Positions 54,841 to 63,781 of a DNA stretch of 64,000 nucleotides are shown one piece after another (positions within the stretch are counted from its first letter, which is position 1; every line of letters starts with the position of its first letter). Made by a program: the position numbers and the translations under genes. This DNA comes from Hoeflea sp. (GTDB lineage Bacteria > Pseudomonadota > Alphaproteobacteria > Rhizobiales > Rhizobiaceae). The notes beneath the pieces were generated by a model that was given only the letters and a program-made list of their open reading frames with translations, searched no databases and had not been told where the DNA came from. The stretch is taken from assembly GCA_019084245.1 (NCBI GenBank), contig JAHRFE010000028.1:248001-312000 (forward strand). Reading direction: 5' to 3'.

Positions 54841-55647
54841 TCAGAGGGAGAATTGTTCGCCCAGGTAAAGCCTGCGCACATCGGCGTTGGCGACAATGTC
54901 GGCGGGGCGTCCGTGGGTCAGCAGCACGCCGGCATTCATGATGTAGGCGCGGTCGATGAGACCGAGCGTCTCGCGCACATTGTGATCGGTGATCAGCACG
55001 CCGATGCCCCGGCGGGTCAAGTGCCGGACCAGATCCTGAATGTCGGCGACCGCGATCGGGTCAACGCCGGCAAAGGGCTCGTCGAGCAGCATGAAGGTCG
55101 GATCCGACGCCAGCGCCCGGGCGATCTCCAGCCGGCGCCGCTCGCCCCCCGACAGGGAAATCGAAGCCGCCTTGCGCAAATGCGAAATATGGAACTCCTC
55201 AAGCAGGCTGTCGAGTTTTTCCTCTCGCTTGGCGCGGTTCTTCTCGACCACTTCCAGGACCGCCCGGATATTGGCTTCGACGCTCAGGCCACGGAAGATC
55301 GAGGCTTCCTGGGGGAGATAGCCGACGCCCAGACGGGCGCGGCGGTACATCGGCAGGGTGGACACGTCGTGCCCGTCGATCTCGATGGTGCCCGCGTCGA
55401 CCGGAACCAGCCCGGTGATCATGTAGAAACAGGTGGTCTTGCCGGCCCCGTTGGGCCCGAGCAGGCCCACCGCCTCGCCCCGGCGCACACCGAGCGAGAC
55501 GCCGTCGACCACGCGGCGCGACTTGTAGGACTTGGTGAGATTGCGGGCAATCAGTGTTCCGTCATAGCGGCTCGCGTCTTCCGAACCGCGCTCCGGGGCG
55601 GCGGGATCCCGTTTCCCGCCAAGCGATGAAAAAATGGCCCGGATCAC
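54841..55647 (-). CDS. lptB: LPS export ABC transporter ATP-binding protein LptB
   Basis: A 268-residue ATPase. Walker A is [12 protein letters not shown], the Q-loop region has [16 protein letters not shown], the signature is [15 protein letters not shown], Walker B is [15 protein letters not shown] and the H-loop is [10 protein letters not shown]. With LptFG it extracts LPS from the inner membrane. The N-terminal 25 residues are an alphaproteobacterial extension. Its ATG overlaps the lptA stop. The 232-bp gap to rpoN shows no gene. Confidence 0.97.
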   Translation of the reverse strand: MIRAIFSSLGGKRDPAAPERGSEDASRYDGTLIARNLTKSYKSRRVVDGVSLGVRRGEAVGLLGPNGAGKTTCFYMITGLVPVDAGTIEIDGHDVSTLPMYRRARLGVGYLPQEASIFRGLSVEANIRAVLEVVEKNRAKREEKLDSLLEEFHISHLRKAASISLSGGERRRLEIARALASDPTFMLLDEPFAGVDPIAVADIQDLVRHLTRRGIGVLITDHNVRETLGLIDRAYIMNAGVLLTHGRPADIVANADVRRLYLGEQFSL

Positions 55648-56198
55648 GGTTGGGGACGCGACTTCGGGTCAAGCTGGATCATGACCCGGCGGCCGCAACT
55701 GTCGAGCTTGGCCTGGCCATCCTTCATGCTGACCGTCAGCTTGCAGCCGATGAAGACGTTTTCGGCGTCGGTGAGCACGACCTTCTCGCCAGACAGCACC
55801 AGCACCTCATTGATCATGTTGAAGTTGCCGGCATCGGCCGTGGCGGTCTGCGTATCCGCCTGGATGAACACCTTGTCGTAGAGTTCGATCTCCCGGATCT
55901 GGGCCGAGCCCGAAGAGACCGATCCGCCGTCCTTGTCATAATTGACGACCATCCTGCCCGCCTGGAGCAAGGTGTCGCCCTGCACGACCTTGACGTTGCC
56001 GGTAAAGGTGGCCTTGCTGGTCTCCTCGTCGATCTTGAGCTGGTCGCTTTCAATCTGGATCGGCTCGTCATTGGAGAGCGCCAGGCCCTGCATCCGTTTT
56101 TCGGTGACCTGGGCAAATGTTGCCGACGCGGGCAGGATCAGCCCGGCGGCAATCACCGCCACGGCGATCTTCAGGACAAACAAAGCGCTTCTTGCCAT
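55644..56198 (-). CDS. lptA: LPS transport periplasmic protein LptA
   Basis: A 184-residue periplasmic protein. A signal peptide ([25 protein letters not shown]) is followed by an OstA beta-jellyroll: [40 protein letters not shown] and [20 protein letters not shown]. It forms the bridge that carries LPS from LptC to the outer membrane. I chose the ATG at 56198, 1 bp after the lptC stop; another ATG lies six codons upstream inside lptC. Confidence 0.94.
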   Translation of the reverse strand: MARSALFVLKIAVAVIAAGLILPASATFAQVTEKRMQGLALSNDEPIQIESDQLKIDEETSKATFTGNVKVVQGDTLLQAGRMVVNYDKDGGSVSSGSAQIREIELYDKVFIQADTQTATADAGNFNMINEVLVLSGEKVVLTDAENVFIGCKLTVSMKDGQAKLDSCGRRVMIQLDPKSRPQP

Positions 56199-56199
56199 A

Positions 56200-56880
56200 T
56201 CAGTTCGTCTTTCCATCCTTCGGCTTGAGCGCCGAGGGGTTGATCGTCATGCGGACCTTGTCCTGGAAAATGATGACGCGGCCCTTATCCTGCATCTTCA
56301 TGGATTGCGCAACCACCGAGGCCTCGTCCGAGCGGATCGAAACCGGATCGGACGTCGTGAGATTGCCTCCGGCCAGATCGATATCGGCCGACTGCAGTTC
56401 GGCCTTCATACCAGCCTCGCTGGTCACGGTGAAGGCCTGGTCGAACATCAGTGTCTGCGCGACCCTGTCATAGATGCCGCTCAGGGCATTGAGGACTGCC
56501 TTGTCGCCATTGGCGACGGGCAGATCGGCGACGATCTCCTCAAGCACGATGACATCGGGCGTGGCCAGATCCTGGATCGCCCGAGCGGCCCGCATGCTGT
56601 AGGGCCGGGCATCCGATCCCTGGCCGCTCATCACCGGGTTCTGCATGACGAGTTTTCCGTCGCGGAGCGATACCGATTCAATCGCAACGCCCTCGGGGCC
56701 GAGCGTTTCAATCCAGGAAACGGCGACAAAGGCGATGATGATCAGACCGGCCAAGACCGGCAGAAGGATCTTGAGACCCCGCACAATCCGGGAATGTCTT
56801 TGCGCAAGCCTGTACTGAGCATGCGACCGGCCGGCATAATCGCCGCTGTCCGGCATTTCCGAGACTGTCGATGTGGTCAT
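56200..56880 (-). CDS. lptC: LPS export protein LptC
   Basis: A 226-residue bitopic inner-membrane protein. A short cytoplasmic part (YRLAQRHSRIVRGLKILLPVL) leads into one helix (LPVLAGLIIIAFVAVSW) and a periplasmic LptC domain (VMSGQGSDARPYSMRAARAIQD, MKAELQSADIDLAGG, VVAQSMKMQDKGRVIIFQDKVRMTI). It hands LPS from LptBFG to LptA. The ATG at 56880 is chosen; the open frame upstream contains no family-like sequence. It is divergent from sppA. Confidence 0.93.
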   Translation of the reverse strand: MTTSTVSEMPDSGDYAGRSHAQYRLAQRHSRIVRGLKILLPVLAGLIIIAFVAVSWIETLGPEGVAIESVSLRDGKLVMQNPVMSGQGSDARPYSMRAARAIQDLATPDVIVLEEIVADLPVANGDKAVLNALSGIYDRVAQTLMFDQAFTVTSEAGMKAELQSADIDLAGGNLTTSDPVSIRSDEASVVAQSMKMQDKGRVIIFQDKVRMTINPSALKPKDGKTN

Positions 56881-57118
56881 GTGCTGCTGCGGTCCCACGG
56901 GTTTCCGGCGCCAGGCCGGGCACGTCCGGTTTTGCAGACCGGGTGGCTGTTGCGGACGGCTTCGCATGCCAATATGGTGATTTTGCGAAGCAGTTGATAC
57001 AAATTGCCATGCATTGGCCGCAATGGCAAAGCAATGCGGGAACGGTTGTTTCTCAAATGTGTTTGCCATTCGTGCAGCGCCACATCAGCCGGGCTGCGGC
57101 TCAATCGGAGACCCCCTC

Positions 57119-58084
57119 GTGACAGACCCGGAACTTCTCACCGATCGCCGCCGGATCAGGCGCAAACTCAGCTTCTGGCGAGTGATGACCGTACTGGCGC
57201 TGATCGCGCTGGTCGCCGGGCTGGTATTGCAGTTCGACGGACCAAGCCGGCGCAGCGATCACATCGCGCGCATCGATATCAGCGGCGTCATCACCGATGA
57301 CCAGAAGCTCATCGAGCTGATCGAAGACGCCGCGGAAAGCAAGTCGGCCAAGGGGATCGTCGTCTCCATCTCGTCACCCGGAGGCACGACCTATGGCGGC
57401 GAGCGGATCCACAATGCGCTGGTGAAGGCCCGTGAGTCCAAGCCGGTGGTCGCCGACATCCACACGCTGGCTGCCTCCGCCGGCTACATGATCGCCGCTT
57501 CCGCTGACCATATCGTCGCGGGCGAAAGCTCGATCGTCGGTTCCATCGGGGTGATCTTCCAGTATGCTCAGGCGCGCGAGCTTCTCGACAAGATCGGCGT
57601 GCGGCTGGAGGCCATCAAATCCTCGCCGCTCAAGGCCGAACCGTCGCCCTTCCATGAAGCGAGCGAAGAGGCCAAGGCGATGATCCGCTCAATGGTGCTC
57701 GACAGCTATGACTGGTTTGTCGATCTGGTGGCGGAAAGCCGCGAGATGGACCGCGCCCAGGTGCTGGCCCTTGCAGACGGATCGATCTTCACCGGACGGC
57801 AGGGGCTCGAGAACGGGCTGGTGGACGCGCTCGGCGGCGAAGCGGAAATCCGGGCCTATCTCAAGACACGCGGCGTGACCGACGACCTCGAGATCGTGGA
57901 CTGGACGCCGCCGGACGAGACATCGGGCCTGCTTCTGGGCAGCGGCGCGGCGAGCCTTTTGCACCACTTGCTTGGCGCGCCGCTGACGATTTCCAACGAG
58001 ATCGACCGGCTGGCAGGCGGCAAGTTGTTCCTTGACGGTCTTGTGTCGGTTTGGCAGGTTGGCGGACAGCCTGATCGAGACTAG
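57119..58084 (+). CDS. sppA: Signal peptide peptidase SppA, short form
   Basis: A 321-residue membrane-anchored serine protease. One N-terminal helix (VMTVLALIALVAGLVLQF) precedes the protease fold: GIVVSISSPGGTTYGGERI, the nucleophile Ser in TLAASAGYMIAASADHIV, and the general-base Lys in IKSSPLKAEPSPF. It degrades signal peptides left in the membrane. I chose the GTG at 57119 after CGGAG; the frame is open upstream across the gap to lptC. ihfB follows 15 bp later. Confidence 0.93.
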   Translation: MTDPELLTDRRRIRRKLSFWRVMTVLALIALVAGLVLQFDGPSRRSDHIARIDISGVITDDQKLIELIEDAAESKSAKGIVVSISSPGGTTYGGERIHNALVKARESKPVVADIHTLAASAGYMIAASADHIVAGESSIVGSIGVIFQYAQARELLDKIGVRLEAIKSSPLKAEPSPFHEASEEAKAMIRSMVLDSYDWFVDLVAESREMDRAQVLALADGSIFTGRQGLENGLVDALGGEAEIRAYLKTRGVTDDLEIVDWTPPDETSGLLLGSGAASLLHHLLGAPLTISNEIDRLAGGKLFLDGLVSVWQVGGQPDRD

Positions 58085-58099
58085 GAGGGGATAAGCAAA

Positions 58100-58390
58100 A
58101 TGATCAAATCGGAGTTGGTTCAAGCGGTTGCAGCAAGAAATCCGCATCTCTATCACCGCGATGTCGAAAACATCGTCAATGCCGTGCTCGACGAGATCAC
58201 GGATGCCTTGTCGGCGGGAAACCGGGTCGAGTTGCGCGGCTTCGGAGCCTTTTCCGTCAAGACCCGTCCCGCACGGTCGGGCCGCAACCCGCGCACCGGG
58301 GAGCCGGTGTTCGTCGAGGAAAAGTGGGTGCCGTTCTTCAAGACCGGCAAGGAGTTGCGCGAGCGGCTCAACCCCAACGGCCAGGACTGA
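58100..58390 (+). CDS. ihfB: Integration host factor subunit beta
   Basis: A 96-residue DNA-bending protein of the HU/IHF family: [32 protein letters not shown], then [31 protein letters not shown]. The RNPRTGEP turn with the intercalating Pro marks IHF/HU; the [12 protein letters not shown] end is IHF-beta. It pairs with IhfA and assists sigma-54 promoters and recombination. AGGAGGGG precedes the ATG, a very strong ribosome-binding site. Confidence 0.96.
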   Translation: MIKSELVQAVAARNPHLYHRDVENIVNAVLDEITDALSAGNRVELRGFGAFSVKTRPARSGRNPRTGEPVFVEEKWVPFFKTGKELRERLNPNGQD

Positions 58391-58454
58391 CCAAACCGAA
58401 GCGGCGGCGAGCCGTGCCTTTGGGCCCACCGCCTGAACGAAACTGGAACACGAC

Positions 58455-58805
58455 ATGATCAAGCGCATTATCGCATTGGCTATCCTTATCCCTCTTGGCG
58501 TGATCCTGATCATGCTGTCGGTGGCCAACCGCACGGCTGTAACGCTGGCGCTGAACCCGTTTGATCCATCCGACCAGGTGCTGTCGGTGACCCTGCCGTT
58601 CTTCGTGTTCGTGTTCGCCGCCCTGATCGTGGGGATGATCATCGGATCGCTCGCCACATGGCTCAAGCAGGGCAAGCACCGCAAGCAGGCGCGGGTTCAG
58701 GCCTCCGAAGCCGTCAAATGGCACAGCGAAGCCGACCGCCAGAAAGCCAAGGCCCAGCAGATCGCAGCAAGCCTCCCCGCCCCGGACAAGCGCAACGCGG
58801 CTTAA
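58455..58805 (+). CDS. LapA family membrane protein (DUF1049)
   Basis: A 116-residue protein with two helices (IALAILIPLGVILIMLSVANR and LPFFVFVFAALIVGMIIGSLATWL) and the NRTAVTLALNPF segment of DUF1049, followed by a basic and Ala/Gln-rich cytoplasmic tail. LapA proteins are linked with LPS assembly in E. coli. It follows ihfB in the same direction, a common alphaproteobacterial order. Confidence 0.9.
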   Translation: MIKRIIALAILIPLGVILIMLSVANRTAVTLALNPFDPSDQVLSVTLPFFVFVFAALIVGMIIGSLATWLKQGKHRKQARVQASEAVKWHSEADRQKAKAQQIAASLPAPDKRNAA

Positions 58806-58822
58806 AGCGGCTTGACGCAGGC

Positions 58823-59749
58823 TTACGAGGCCCTGGCGCTATCAGCCAGGGGCCGGAGGGCCTCACGCGTCGCCTGCAGGATTTCGCCGATCTCCACAAA
58901 CAGCTTCCGCCGCGTGGTCGAAGGACGCCAGGCCAGCGTGACATGGCGCGGGCACGCGTCCGGCAGCGGCGTGATGGCGACATCCTGCCCCGCCAGCATT
59001 CCCGCATCGATGGAGAGGTCAGGCAGGAGCGTAATGCCCAGACCCTCGCTGACCATCGAGATGAGGGTGGCCAGCGAACTGGCCGCGAAAGTATCGTCCT
59101 GTTCGATGTCGAGATCCGGGAAGGCTTTCAGCGCGTGGCGTTGCAGGCAATGGCCTTTCTCCAGCAGCATGAGCCGCACGCCTTGCAGTTCCGTTCCCTT
59201 GACCGGGCGCTGATCCAGCGTCCCGACCTGGGCAGCGAGATGATAGCCGTCATCGAACAGGTGCAGGGTCTCAAGCCCGGACGCATCGAAGGGTTGGGCA
59301 AACAGCACAAGGTCAAGCCGCCCGGCATGCAATTTCTCAAGCAGGTGTTCCGTCATCGCCTCGCGCAGGTACAGGCGCAATTTCGGAAACGCCCTCCGAA
59401 TGACCGGCAGGGCTTTCGGGATCAGAAAGGGGCCGATCGTCGGTATCGCGCCAAGACGGAGATCCCCTTCCTCGGGATTGGCGCCTGACCTTGCAAGCTT
59501 CTCGATCTCGCCCGCATCCAAGAGGAGCGCCCGCGCCCGCAGCACGATCTCATGGCCCAGCGGGGTGAGCAGGACGGAACGTTTCGTCCGCTCGATCAGA
59601 ACCACACCCAAACGGGCCTCAAGTTCCTTGATCCCGGCGCTCATGGTGGGTTGCGTGACATAGCACGCCTCGGCGGCGCGGGAAAAATTCAGTTCATCGG
59701 CCACGGCAACAAGAAAGCCGAGCTGGCGGAGCGTGATGGCAAGGGTCAT
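58823..59749 (-). CDS. oxyR: OxyR-like LysR regulator lacking the second redox cysteine
   Basis: A 308-residue LysR-type regulator. The helix-turn-helix is LNFSRAAEACYVTQPTMSAGIKELEARLG. The C-terminal part matches OxyR: LMLLEKGHCLQRHAL, TLISMVSEGLGITLLPDLSID. Cys201 in GHC is the peroxide-sensing position (E. coli Cys199). The position nine residues on, Cys208 in E. coli, is Phe210 here, and no Cys lies nearby. It cannot make the usual disulfide in that loop. It is divergent from a peroxiredoxin gene, with an ATAG-N7-CTAT site between. Confidence 0.9.
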   Translation of the reverse strand: MTLAITLRQLGFLVAVADELNFSRAAEACYVTQPTMSAGIKELEARLGVVLIERTKRSVLLTPLGHEIVLRARALLLDAGEIEKLARSGANPEEGDLRLGAIPTIGPFLIPKALPVIRRAFPKLRLYLREAMTEHLLEKLHAGRLDLVLFAQPFDASGLETLHLFDDGYHLAAQVGTLDQRPVKGTELQGVRLMLLEKGHCLQRHALKAFPDLDIEQDDTFAASSLATLISMVSEGLGITLLPDLSIDAGMLAGQDVAITPLPDACPRHVTLAWRPSTTRRKLFVEIGEILQATREALRPLADSARAS

Positions 59750-59751
59750 AT

Positions 59752-59766
59752 ATAGATAAACTCTAT
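59752..59766. promoter_or_regulatory. OxyR-type binding site (ATAG-N7-CTAT) between oxyR and the peroxiredoxin gene
   Basis: ATAG (59752-59755), seven bases, then CTAT (59763-59766) fit the core element of OxyR sites exactly. It begins 3 bp upstream of the oxyR start codon, in a 108-bp AT-rich divergent promoter region (59750-59857), a position suited to autorepression. A second half is not clear. Confidence 0.65.
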
Positions 59767-59857
59767 TAATTTTTCAAATATTATCAATTTCTCCGATTTA
59801 ACACAAGCCGCTAGATATCGGTCACCAAATTCCACCCCGACAGAAGGAACCAAAGAG

Positions 59858-60496
59858 ATGACCGAAACAATCCAGATGCCCCGGCTGAACGAACCCGCAC
59901 CGGCGTTTGATGCTCCGACCACAGCAGGGCGCAAGACGCTCGAAGACTACAAGGGAAAATGGCTTGTGCTGTTTTCGCATCCCGCCGATTTCACTCCGGT
60001 CTGCACGACCGAATTCATCGCCTTTGCGAAGCGTCATGACGATTTCACGGCGCGCAACACAGAGCTGCTGGGGCTGTCCATCGACAGCCATTACTCGCAC
60101 ATCGCCTGGATGCTGAATATCAAGGAAAAATTCGGCGTGGAGATCAAGTTCCCGATCATCGCCGACCTGGACATGAAGGTCGCGCAGTCCTACGGGATGA
60201 TCCAGCCCGGCGCCTCCGAAACCGCCGCAGTGCGGGCCACCTTCCTCATCGACCCCAACGGCGTGCTGCGCGCGATGGTCTATTACCCGATGAACGCAGG
60301 CCGGTCGGTGGCCGAAATCTACCGCTTGCTGGTTGCGATGCAGACTGCCGATGAGAACAGCTGCGCAATGCCAGAAAACTGGGTCCCCGGCGAGCCCGTG
60401 ATCGTGCCGACCCCGGCAACGCCCGAGGCCGCCATGGCCCGCGCCGGCGAGGGATACACCACCGTCGACTGGTATTTCTCGACCCGCGAACTTTGA
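59858..60496 (+). CDS. Peroxiredoxin, Prx6/1-Cys type
   Basis: A 212-residue thioredoxin-fold peroxidase. The peroxidatic Cys49 lies in HPADFTPVCTTEF, with the catalytic Thr and Pro; a Prx6-type C-terminal domain follows (MNAGRSVAEIYRLLVAMQ, NSCAMPENWVPG). Cys169 in that domain could act as a second cysteine as in archaeal members. It reduces hydrogen peroxide and organic peroxides. AAAGAGATG at the start and the divergent oxyR gene point to peroxide induction. Confidence 0.93.
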   Translation: MTETIQMPRLNEPAPAFDAPTTAGRKTLEDYKGKWLVLFSHPADFTPVCTTEFIAFAKRHDDFTARNTELLGLSIDSHYSHIAWMLNIKEKFGVEIKFPIIADLDMKVAQSYGMIQPGASETAAVRATFLIDPNGVLRAMVYYPMNAGRSVAEIYRLLVAMQTADENSCAMPENWVPGEPVIVPTPATPEAAMARAGEGYTTVDWYFSTREL

Positions 60497-60572
60497 GCAT
60501 TCTGCCGTGGCCTGCCTTGCCGGCCACGGCGGTTCAAACCGATTTCACTGACATCCTGAAAGGGCCACAGCC

Positions 60573-61007
60573 ATGACAAACTCCCATATCGACAGCCTGA
60601 ACCGCATCCTGGGCCAGACCTTCGGCCTCTATGTTCAGACCCACGGCTATCACTGGAACGTCGAAGGCCCCGGGTTTCTCCAGCATCATGCCTTGTTCGA
60701 GGAGCAGTACCGCAACCTCTGGAGCGCGCTGGACCCGATTGCGGAGCGGATCCGCTCGATCGGCGCTTATGCGCCCGGCTCGCTCAGCGAATTGGTGGCG
60801 CTCGCCAAGGAAGATCCAGCGCCGGCCCATTCCGCAGCAGAGATGATGGACGCCCTGATCGCGGCACACGAGGCCCTGGCCACTGAACTGCGCGAGGCCA
60901 TCGCTCTCGCACAGGAAGCCGGTGATGAGCCATCCGCGGGCATGCTGACCGACCGTCTCGGATGGCATGAGCAGCAATTGTGGATGATGAAGGCCAGCCG
61001 CAAATAG
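60573..61007 (+). CDS. dps: Dps-family ferritin-like protein
   Basis: A 144-residue four-helix protein. The Dps signature THGYHWNVEGPGFLQHHALFEEQY carries the inter-subunit ferroxidase His and acidic residues; LWSALDPIAERIRSIGAY follows. It oxidises and stores iron with hydrogen peroxide, so limiting Fenton damage, and may coat DNA; the N-terminal Lys tail for DNA binding is absent. It follows the peroxiredoxin gene by 76 bp and fits the same oxidative stress group. Confidence 0.92.
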   Translation: MTNSHIDSLNRILGQTFGLYVQTHGYHWNVEGPGFLQHHALFEEQYRNLWSALDPIAERIRSIGAYAPGSLSELVALAKEDPAPAHSAAEMMDALIAAHEALATELREAIALAQEAGDEPSAGMLTDRLGWHEQQLWMMKASRK

Positions 61008-61107
61008 GCTGGGGTACAACAATCGGAGCAATACCGGACTGCCCCCAAGCGCCGTTGCAGAGCGCGCGCTTTGCAACGGTTCTTGTCCGAATGCGACCGT
61101 GGTGCCG

Positions 61108-61563
61108 TCACACCTCCGCGGCCTTCTCGCTCACCACCTCGTTGAATTTCGTGAAAAACTGGCCGGCCAGCTTCTTCGAGCTTGAATCGATCAGGCGGGA
61201 GCCGAGCTGGGCGAGCTTGCCGCCGACCTGGGCGTTGACCACATAGGAAAGCATGGTCTCGGCGCCGTCCTCGACCAGCTTCACATCGGCGCCGCCCTTG
61301 GCGAAGCCGGCAATGCCGCCCTTGCCTTCACCCGCGATGGTGTAACTTTCCGGCGCGTTGATGTTTTCCAGCGTCACCTCGCCCTTGAATGTCGCCGACA
61401 CCGGGCCGATCTTGACCTTGACGACGGCCGCCAGTTCCGTGTCCGAGATCTTTTCGAGTTCCTGGCAGCCCGGGATGCATGCGCGCAGGATCTCGGGATC
61501 GTTGAGCGCGTCCCAGACAAGCTGGCGCGGCGCCGCGATGCGTTCTTCGCCGTTCATTTCCAC
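61108..61563 (-). CDS. CoxG-like SRPBCC protein
   Basis: A 151-residue START-like domain of the CO-dehydrogenase subunit G family: MEMNGEERIAAPRQLVWDALNDPEILRACIPGCQELEKI, VKIGPVSATFKGEVTLENI, and LAQLGSRLIDSSSKKLAGQFFTKF. It shows a hydrophobic ligand pocket but lacks the C-terminal membrane anchor of CoxG. No CO dehydrogenase genes are in the window, so a separate lipid or small-molecule binding role is likely. It is divergent from the methyltransferase gene. Confidence 0.9.
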   Translation of the reverse strand: MEMNGEERIAAPRQLVWDALNDPEILRACIPGCQELEKISDTELAAVVKVKIGPVSATFKGEVTLENINAPESYTIAGEGKGGIAGFAKGGADVKLVEDGAETMLSYVVNAQVGGKLAQLGSRLIDSSSKKLAGQFFTKFNEVVSEKAAEV

Positions 61564-61721
61564 GGTGATATCTCCTCCCTGATTGCCGCCCTATCTATGC
61601 AAAGCGAAAACGGCTTTGCCAAGTGGAGATCGGATTGCTATGTCCATCCGACCATGAAATCACGGGGTCATGCCGCCATTTCCGGCCCGGCCTCATCAAG
61701 ATTGACCAGGATTTTTCCCCA

Positions 61722-62921
61722 TTGGCGGACAAGCGCTCTCCACAGTCCCGACGCGGCGGTCCATCGAAACAGGCGGACGGCAAACCGGCGGGCAAGCAGC
61801 GCGGCAAGCCGGGCCGCGGCGCAGCGCCGATGGCCAAGGCGGAGCGCGTCAAGCCGACTCGGCAGAGCGCCGCGCACGCGGAGCCCGCACAATCGCGGCC
61901 CATGTACACCGCGCCGGTGTTTGACAAGCGTGGGCCGGATGTCGCGGGCAAGCCGCAAGCACCGATCCGGCCACTAAACACCCGGACCGGACCCCTGCCC
62001 GCCCAGACGGTGCCACTCATTCTCGAGACCGGCAGCGAGGACGGCTACCAGCTCCTCGACACGGGCGTGAACGTTTTGGGACAGGGCGAGAAGCTCGAGC
62101 AATATGGAAGCCTCCGCATTGTCCGCCCCGAGGCGCAGGCGTTGTGGGCGCGGGGCCTCGCCGATGGCGTCTGGGACCGGGCGGATGCGGTGTTTACCGG
62201 CGACATGGACGAGGACGGGATCGGGCGCTGGGCGTTTCCGAACGTGCCGCTGGGCGAGACCTGGCCGATGAAACTGCTCGGCGTCGATTTTCACGGACGG
62301 CTGACCTCGTTCCGGCATGTCGGCGTGTTTCCCGAACAGATCGCGCACTGGCGCTGGATGGCGGACCGGATCACCGAGACCAAACGACCGCTCAAGGTGC
62401 TCAACCTGTTCGGCTATACCGGCGTCGCCTCGCTGGTGGCGGCAAAGGCGGGCGCCGAAGTCACCCATGTCGACGCTTCGAAGAAAGCCATTGGCTGGGC
62501 GCGCGAGAACCAGACGCTGGCCAGGCTCGAGGACAAGCCTATCCGCTGGATCTGCGAGGACGCGATGAAGTTCATCGCGCGGGAAGAGCGCCGCGGCAGC
62601 CGCTACGACATCATCCTCACCGATCCGCCGAAATTCGGCCGCGGACCCAATGGCGAGGTCTGGCAATTGTTCGAGCACCTGCCGCTGATGCTCGACATCT
62701 GCCGCGAGCTTCTGAGTCCGAAGCCGGTGGGTCTGGTGCTGACGGCGTACTCGATCCGCGCCTCGTTCTACTCGATCCACGAATTGATGCGCGAAACCAT
62801 GCGCGGCGCCGGCGGCCGGGTGGAATCGGGCGAGCTGATCATCCGCGAGAGCGGCAAGCCCGATCCGGCCGATTGCCGCGCGCTGTCGACCTCGCTGTTT
62901 GCACGGTGGCTGCCGCAATGA
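61722..62921 (+). CDS. Class I SAM-dependent rRNA methyltransferase (RlmI/RlmK-like) with basic N-terminal tail
   Basis: About 399 residues. The first 80 are rich in Lys, Arg, Gly and Pro and probably disordered. The catalytic domain has PLKVLNLFGYTGVASLVAAKAGAEVTHVDASKKAIGWARENQ (motif I) and DIILTDPPKFGRGPNGEVW (motif IV, DPPK), typical of 23S rRNA m5C or m2G enzymes. The start is uncertain: I favour the TTG at 61722 with AGGA upstream; a GTG at 61623 would add unusual sequence. Its stop overlaps the next ATG, so two RNA methyltransferases are translated together. Confidence 0.87.
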   Translation: MADKRSPQSRRGGPSKQADGKPAGKQRGKPGRGAAPMAKAERVKPTRQSAAHAEPAQSRPMYTAPVFDKRGPDVAGKPQAPIRPLNTRTGPLPAQTVPLILETGSEDGYQLLDTGVNVLGQGEKLEQYGSLRIVRPEAQALWARGLADGVWDRADAVFTGDMDEDGIGRWAFPNVPLGETWPMKLLGVDFHGRLTSFRHVGVFPEQIAHWRWMADRITETKRPLKVLNLFGYTGVASLVAAKAGAEVTHVDASKKAIGWARENQTLARLEDKPIRWICEDAMKFIAREERRGSRYDIILTDPPKFGRGPNGEVWQLFEHLPLMLDICRELLSPKPVGLVLTAYSIRASFYSIHELMRETMRGAGGRVESGELIIRESGKPDPADCRALSTSLFARWLPQ

Positions 62922-63781
62922 GCGATCACCAGACACAGACCGGGGCCGGACGGGTGGGGCAAGTGAAGGAGATCACCAGCCTGTCCAATCCGGTGATCAA
63001 GGACATCCGCGCGCTGTCGATGAAGAAGCACCGCGACGAGACCGGAACCTTCCTGGCCGAAGGCCTGAAGCTGGTGATTGACGCGATCGAGCTCAGCTGG
63101 GCGATCCGCACGCTCATCTACGCCAAGGGCCAGCGCGGCAAGGCGCAGGTCGAGAAGATCGCAGCGCTGACGGTGGCGCGCGGCGGGCTGGTGCTCGAAG
63201 TCACCGACAAGGTGCTGACCGCGATCACGCGCCGCGACAATCCGCAGGCCGTCATCGCGGTGTTCGAGAGCCGCGTCACGGCGCTCGATGCGGTGAGGCT
63301 CAAGCCGGATGAGACATGGGTGGCGCTCGACCGGGTGCGCGATCCCGGCAATCTCGGCACCATCATCCGCACGGCGGATGCGGCAGGGGCTGCGGGCGTG
63401 ATGCTGATCGGCGACACGGTCGATCCGTTTTCCACCGAAACGGTGCGCGCCACCATGGGCTCGATCTTCGCGGTGCCGCTGGTGCGGACCTCGGAGAAGG
63501 AATTTCTCGCCTGGTCGAAGAAAACGTCCCCCCTGCTGGTCGGCAGCCACCTCAAGGGCAGCGTCGATTACCGCACCATCGGCTACAAGGGCCAACCGGT
63601 GGTGCTGCTGATGGGCAATGAGCAGGCGGGCCTGCCCGAGACGCTGGCGGACGCCTGCGGCAAGCTCGCGCGGATTCCCCAGGCCGGCCGGGCCGATTCG
63701 CTCAACCTGGCTATTGCCACCGGCGTGATGCTATTTGAAGCGCGGCGGCATTGTCTCGATCTGGGAGACCCCGCCCCGTGA
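62918..63781 (+). CDS. TrmH-family (SPOUT) RNA methyltransferase
   Basis: A 287-residue knotted methyltransferase. An N-terminal substrate-binding domain (ITSLSNPVIKDIRALSMKKHRDETGTFLAEG) precedes the SPOUT domain with motif 1 LDRVRDPGNLGTIIRTADAAGAAGV, motif 2 LLMGNEQAGLPE and motif 3 IPQAGRADSLNLAIATGVMLFEA. It likely 2'-O-methylates a ribose in rRNA or tRNA. The ATG overlaps the upstream stop as ATGA and its own stop overlaps the lspA GTG. Confidence 0.93.
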   Translation: MSDHQTQTGAGRVGQVKEITSLSNPVIKDIRALSMKKHRDETGTFLAEGLKLVIDAIELSWAIRTLIYAKGQRGKAQVEKIAALTVARGGLVLEVTDKVLTAITRRDNPQAVIAVFESRVTALDAVRLKPDETWVALDRVRDPGNLGTIIRTADAAGAAGVMLIGDTVDPFSTETVRATMGSIFAVPLVRTSEKEFLAWSKKTSPLLVGSHLKGSVDYRTIGYKGQPVVLLMGNEQAGLPETLADACGKLARIPQAGRADSLNLAIATGVMLFEARRHCLDLGDPAP

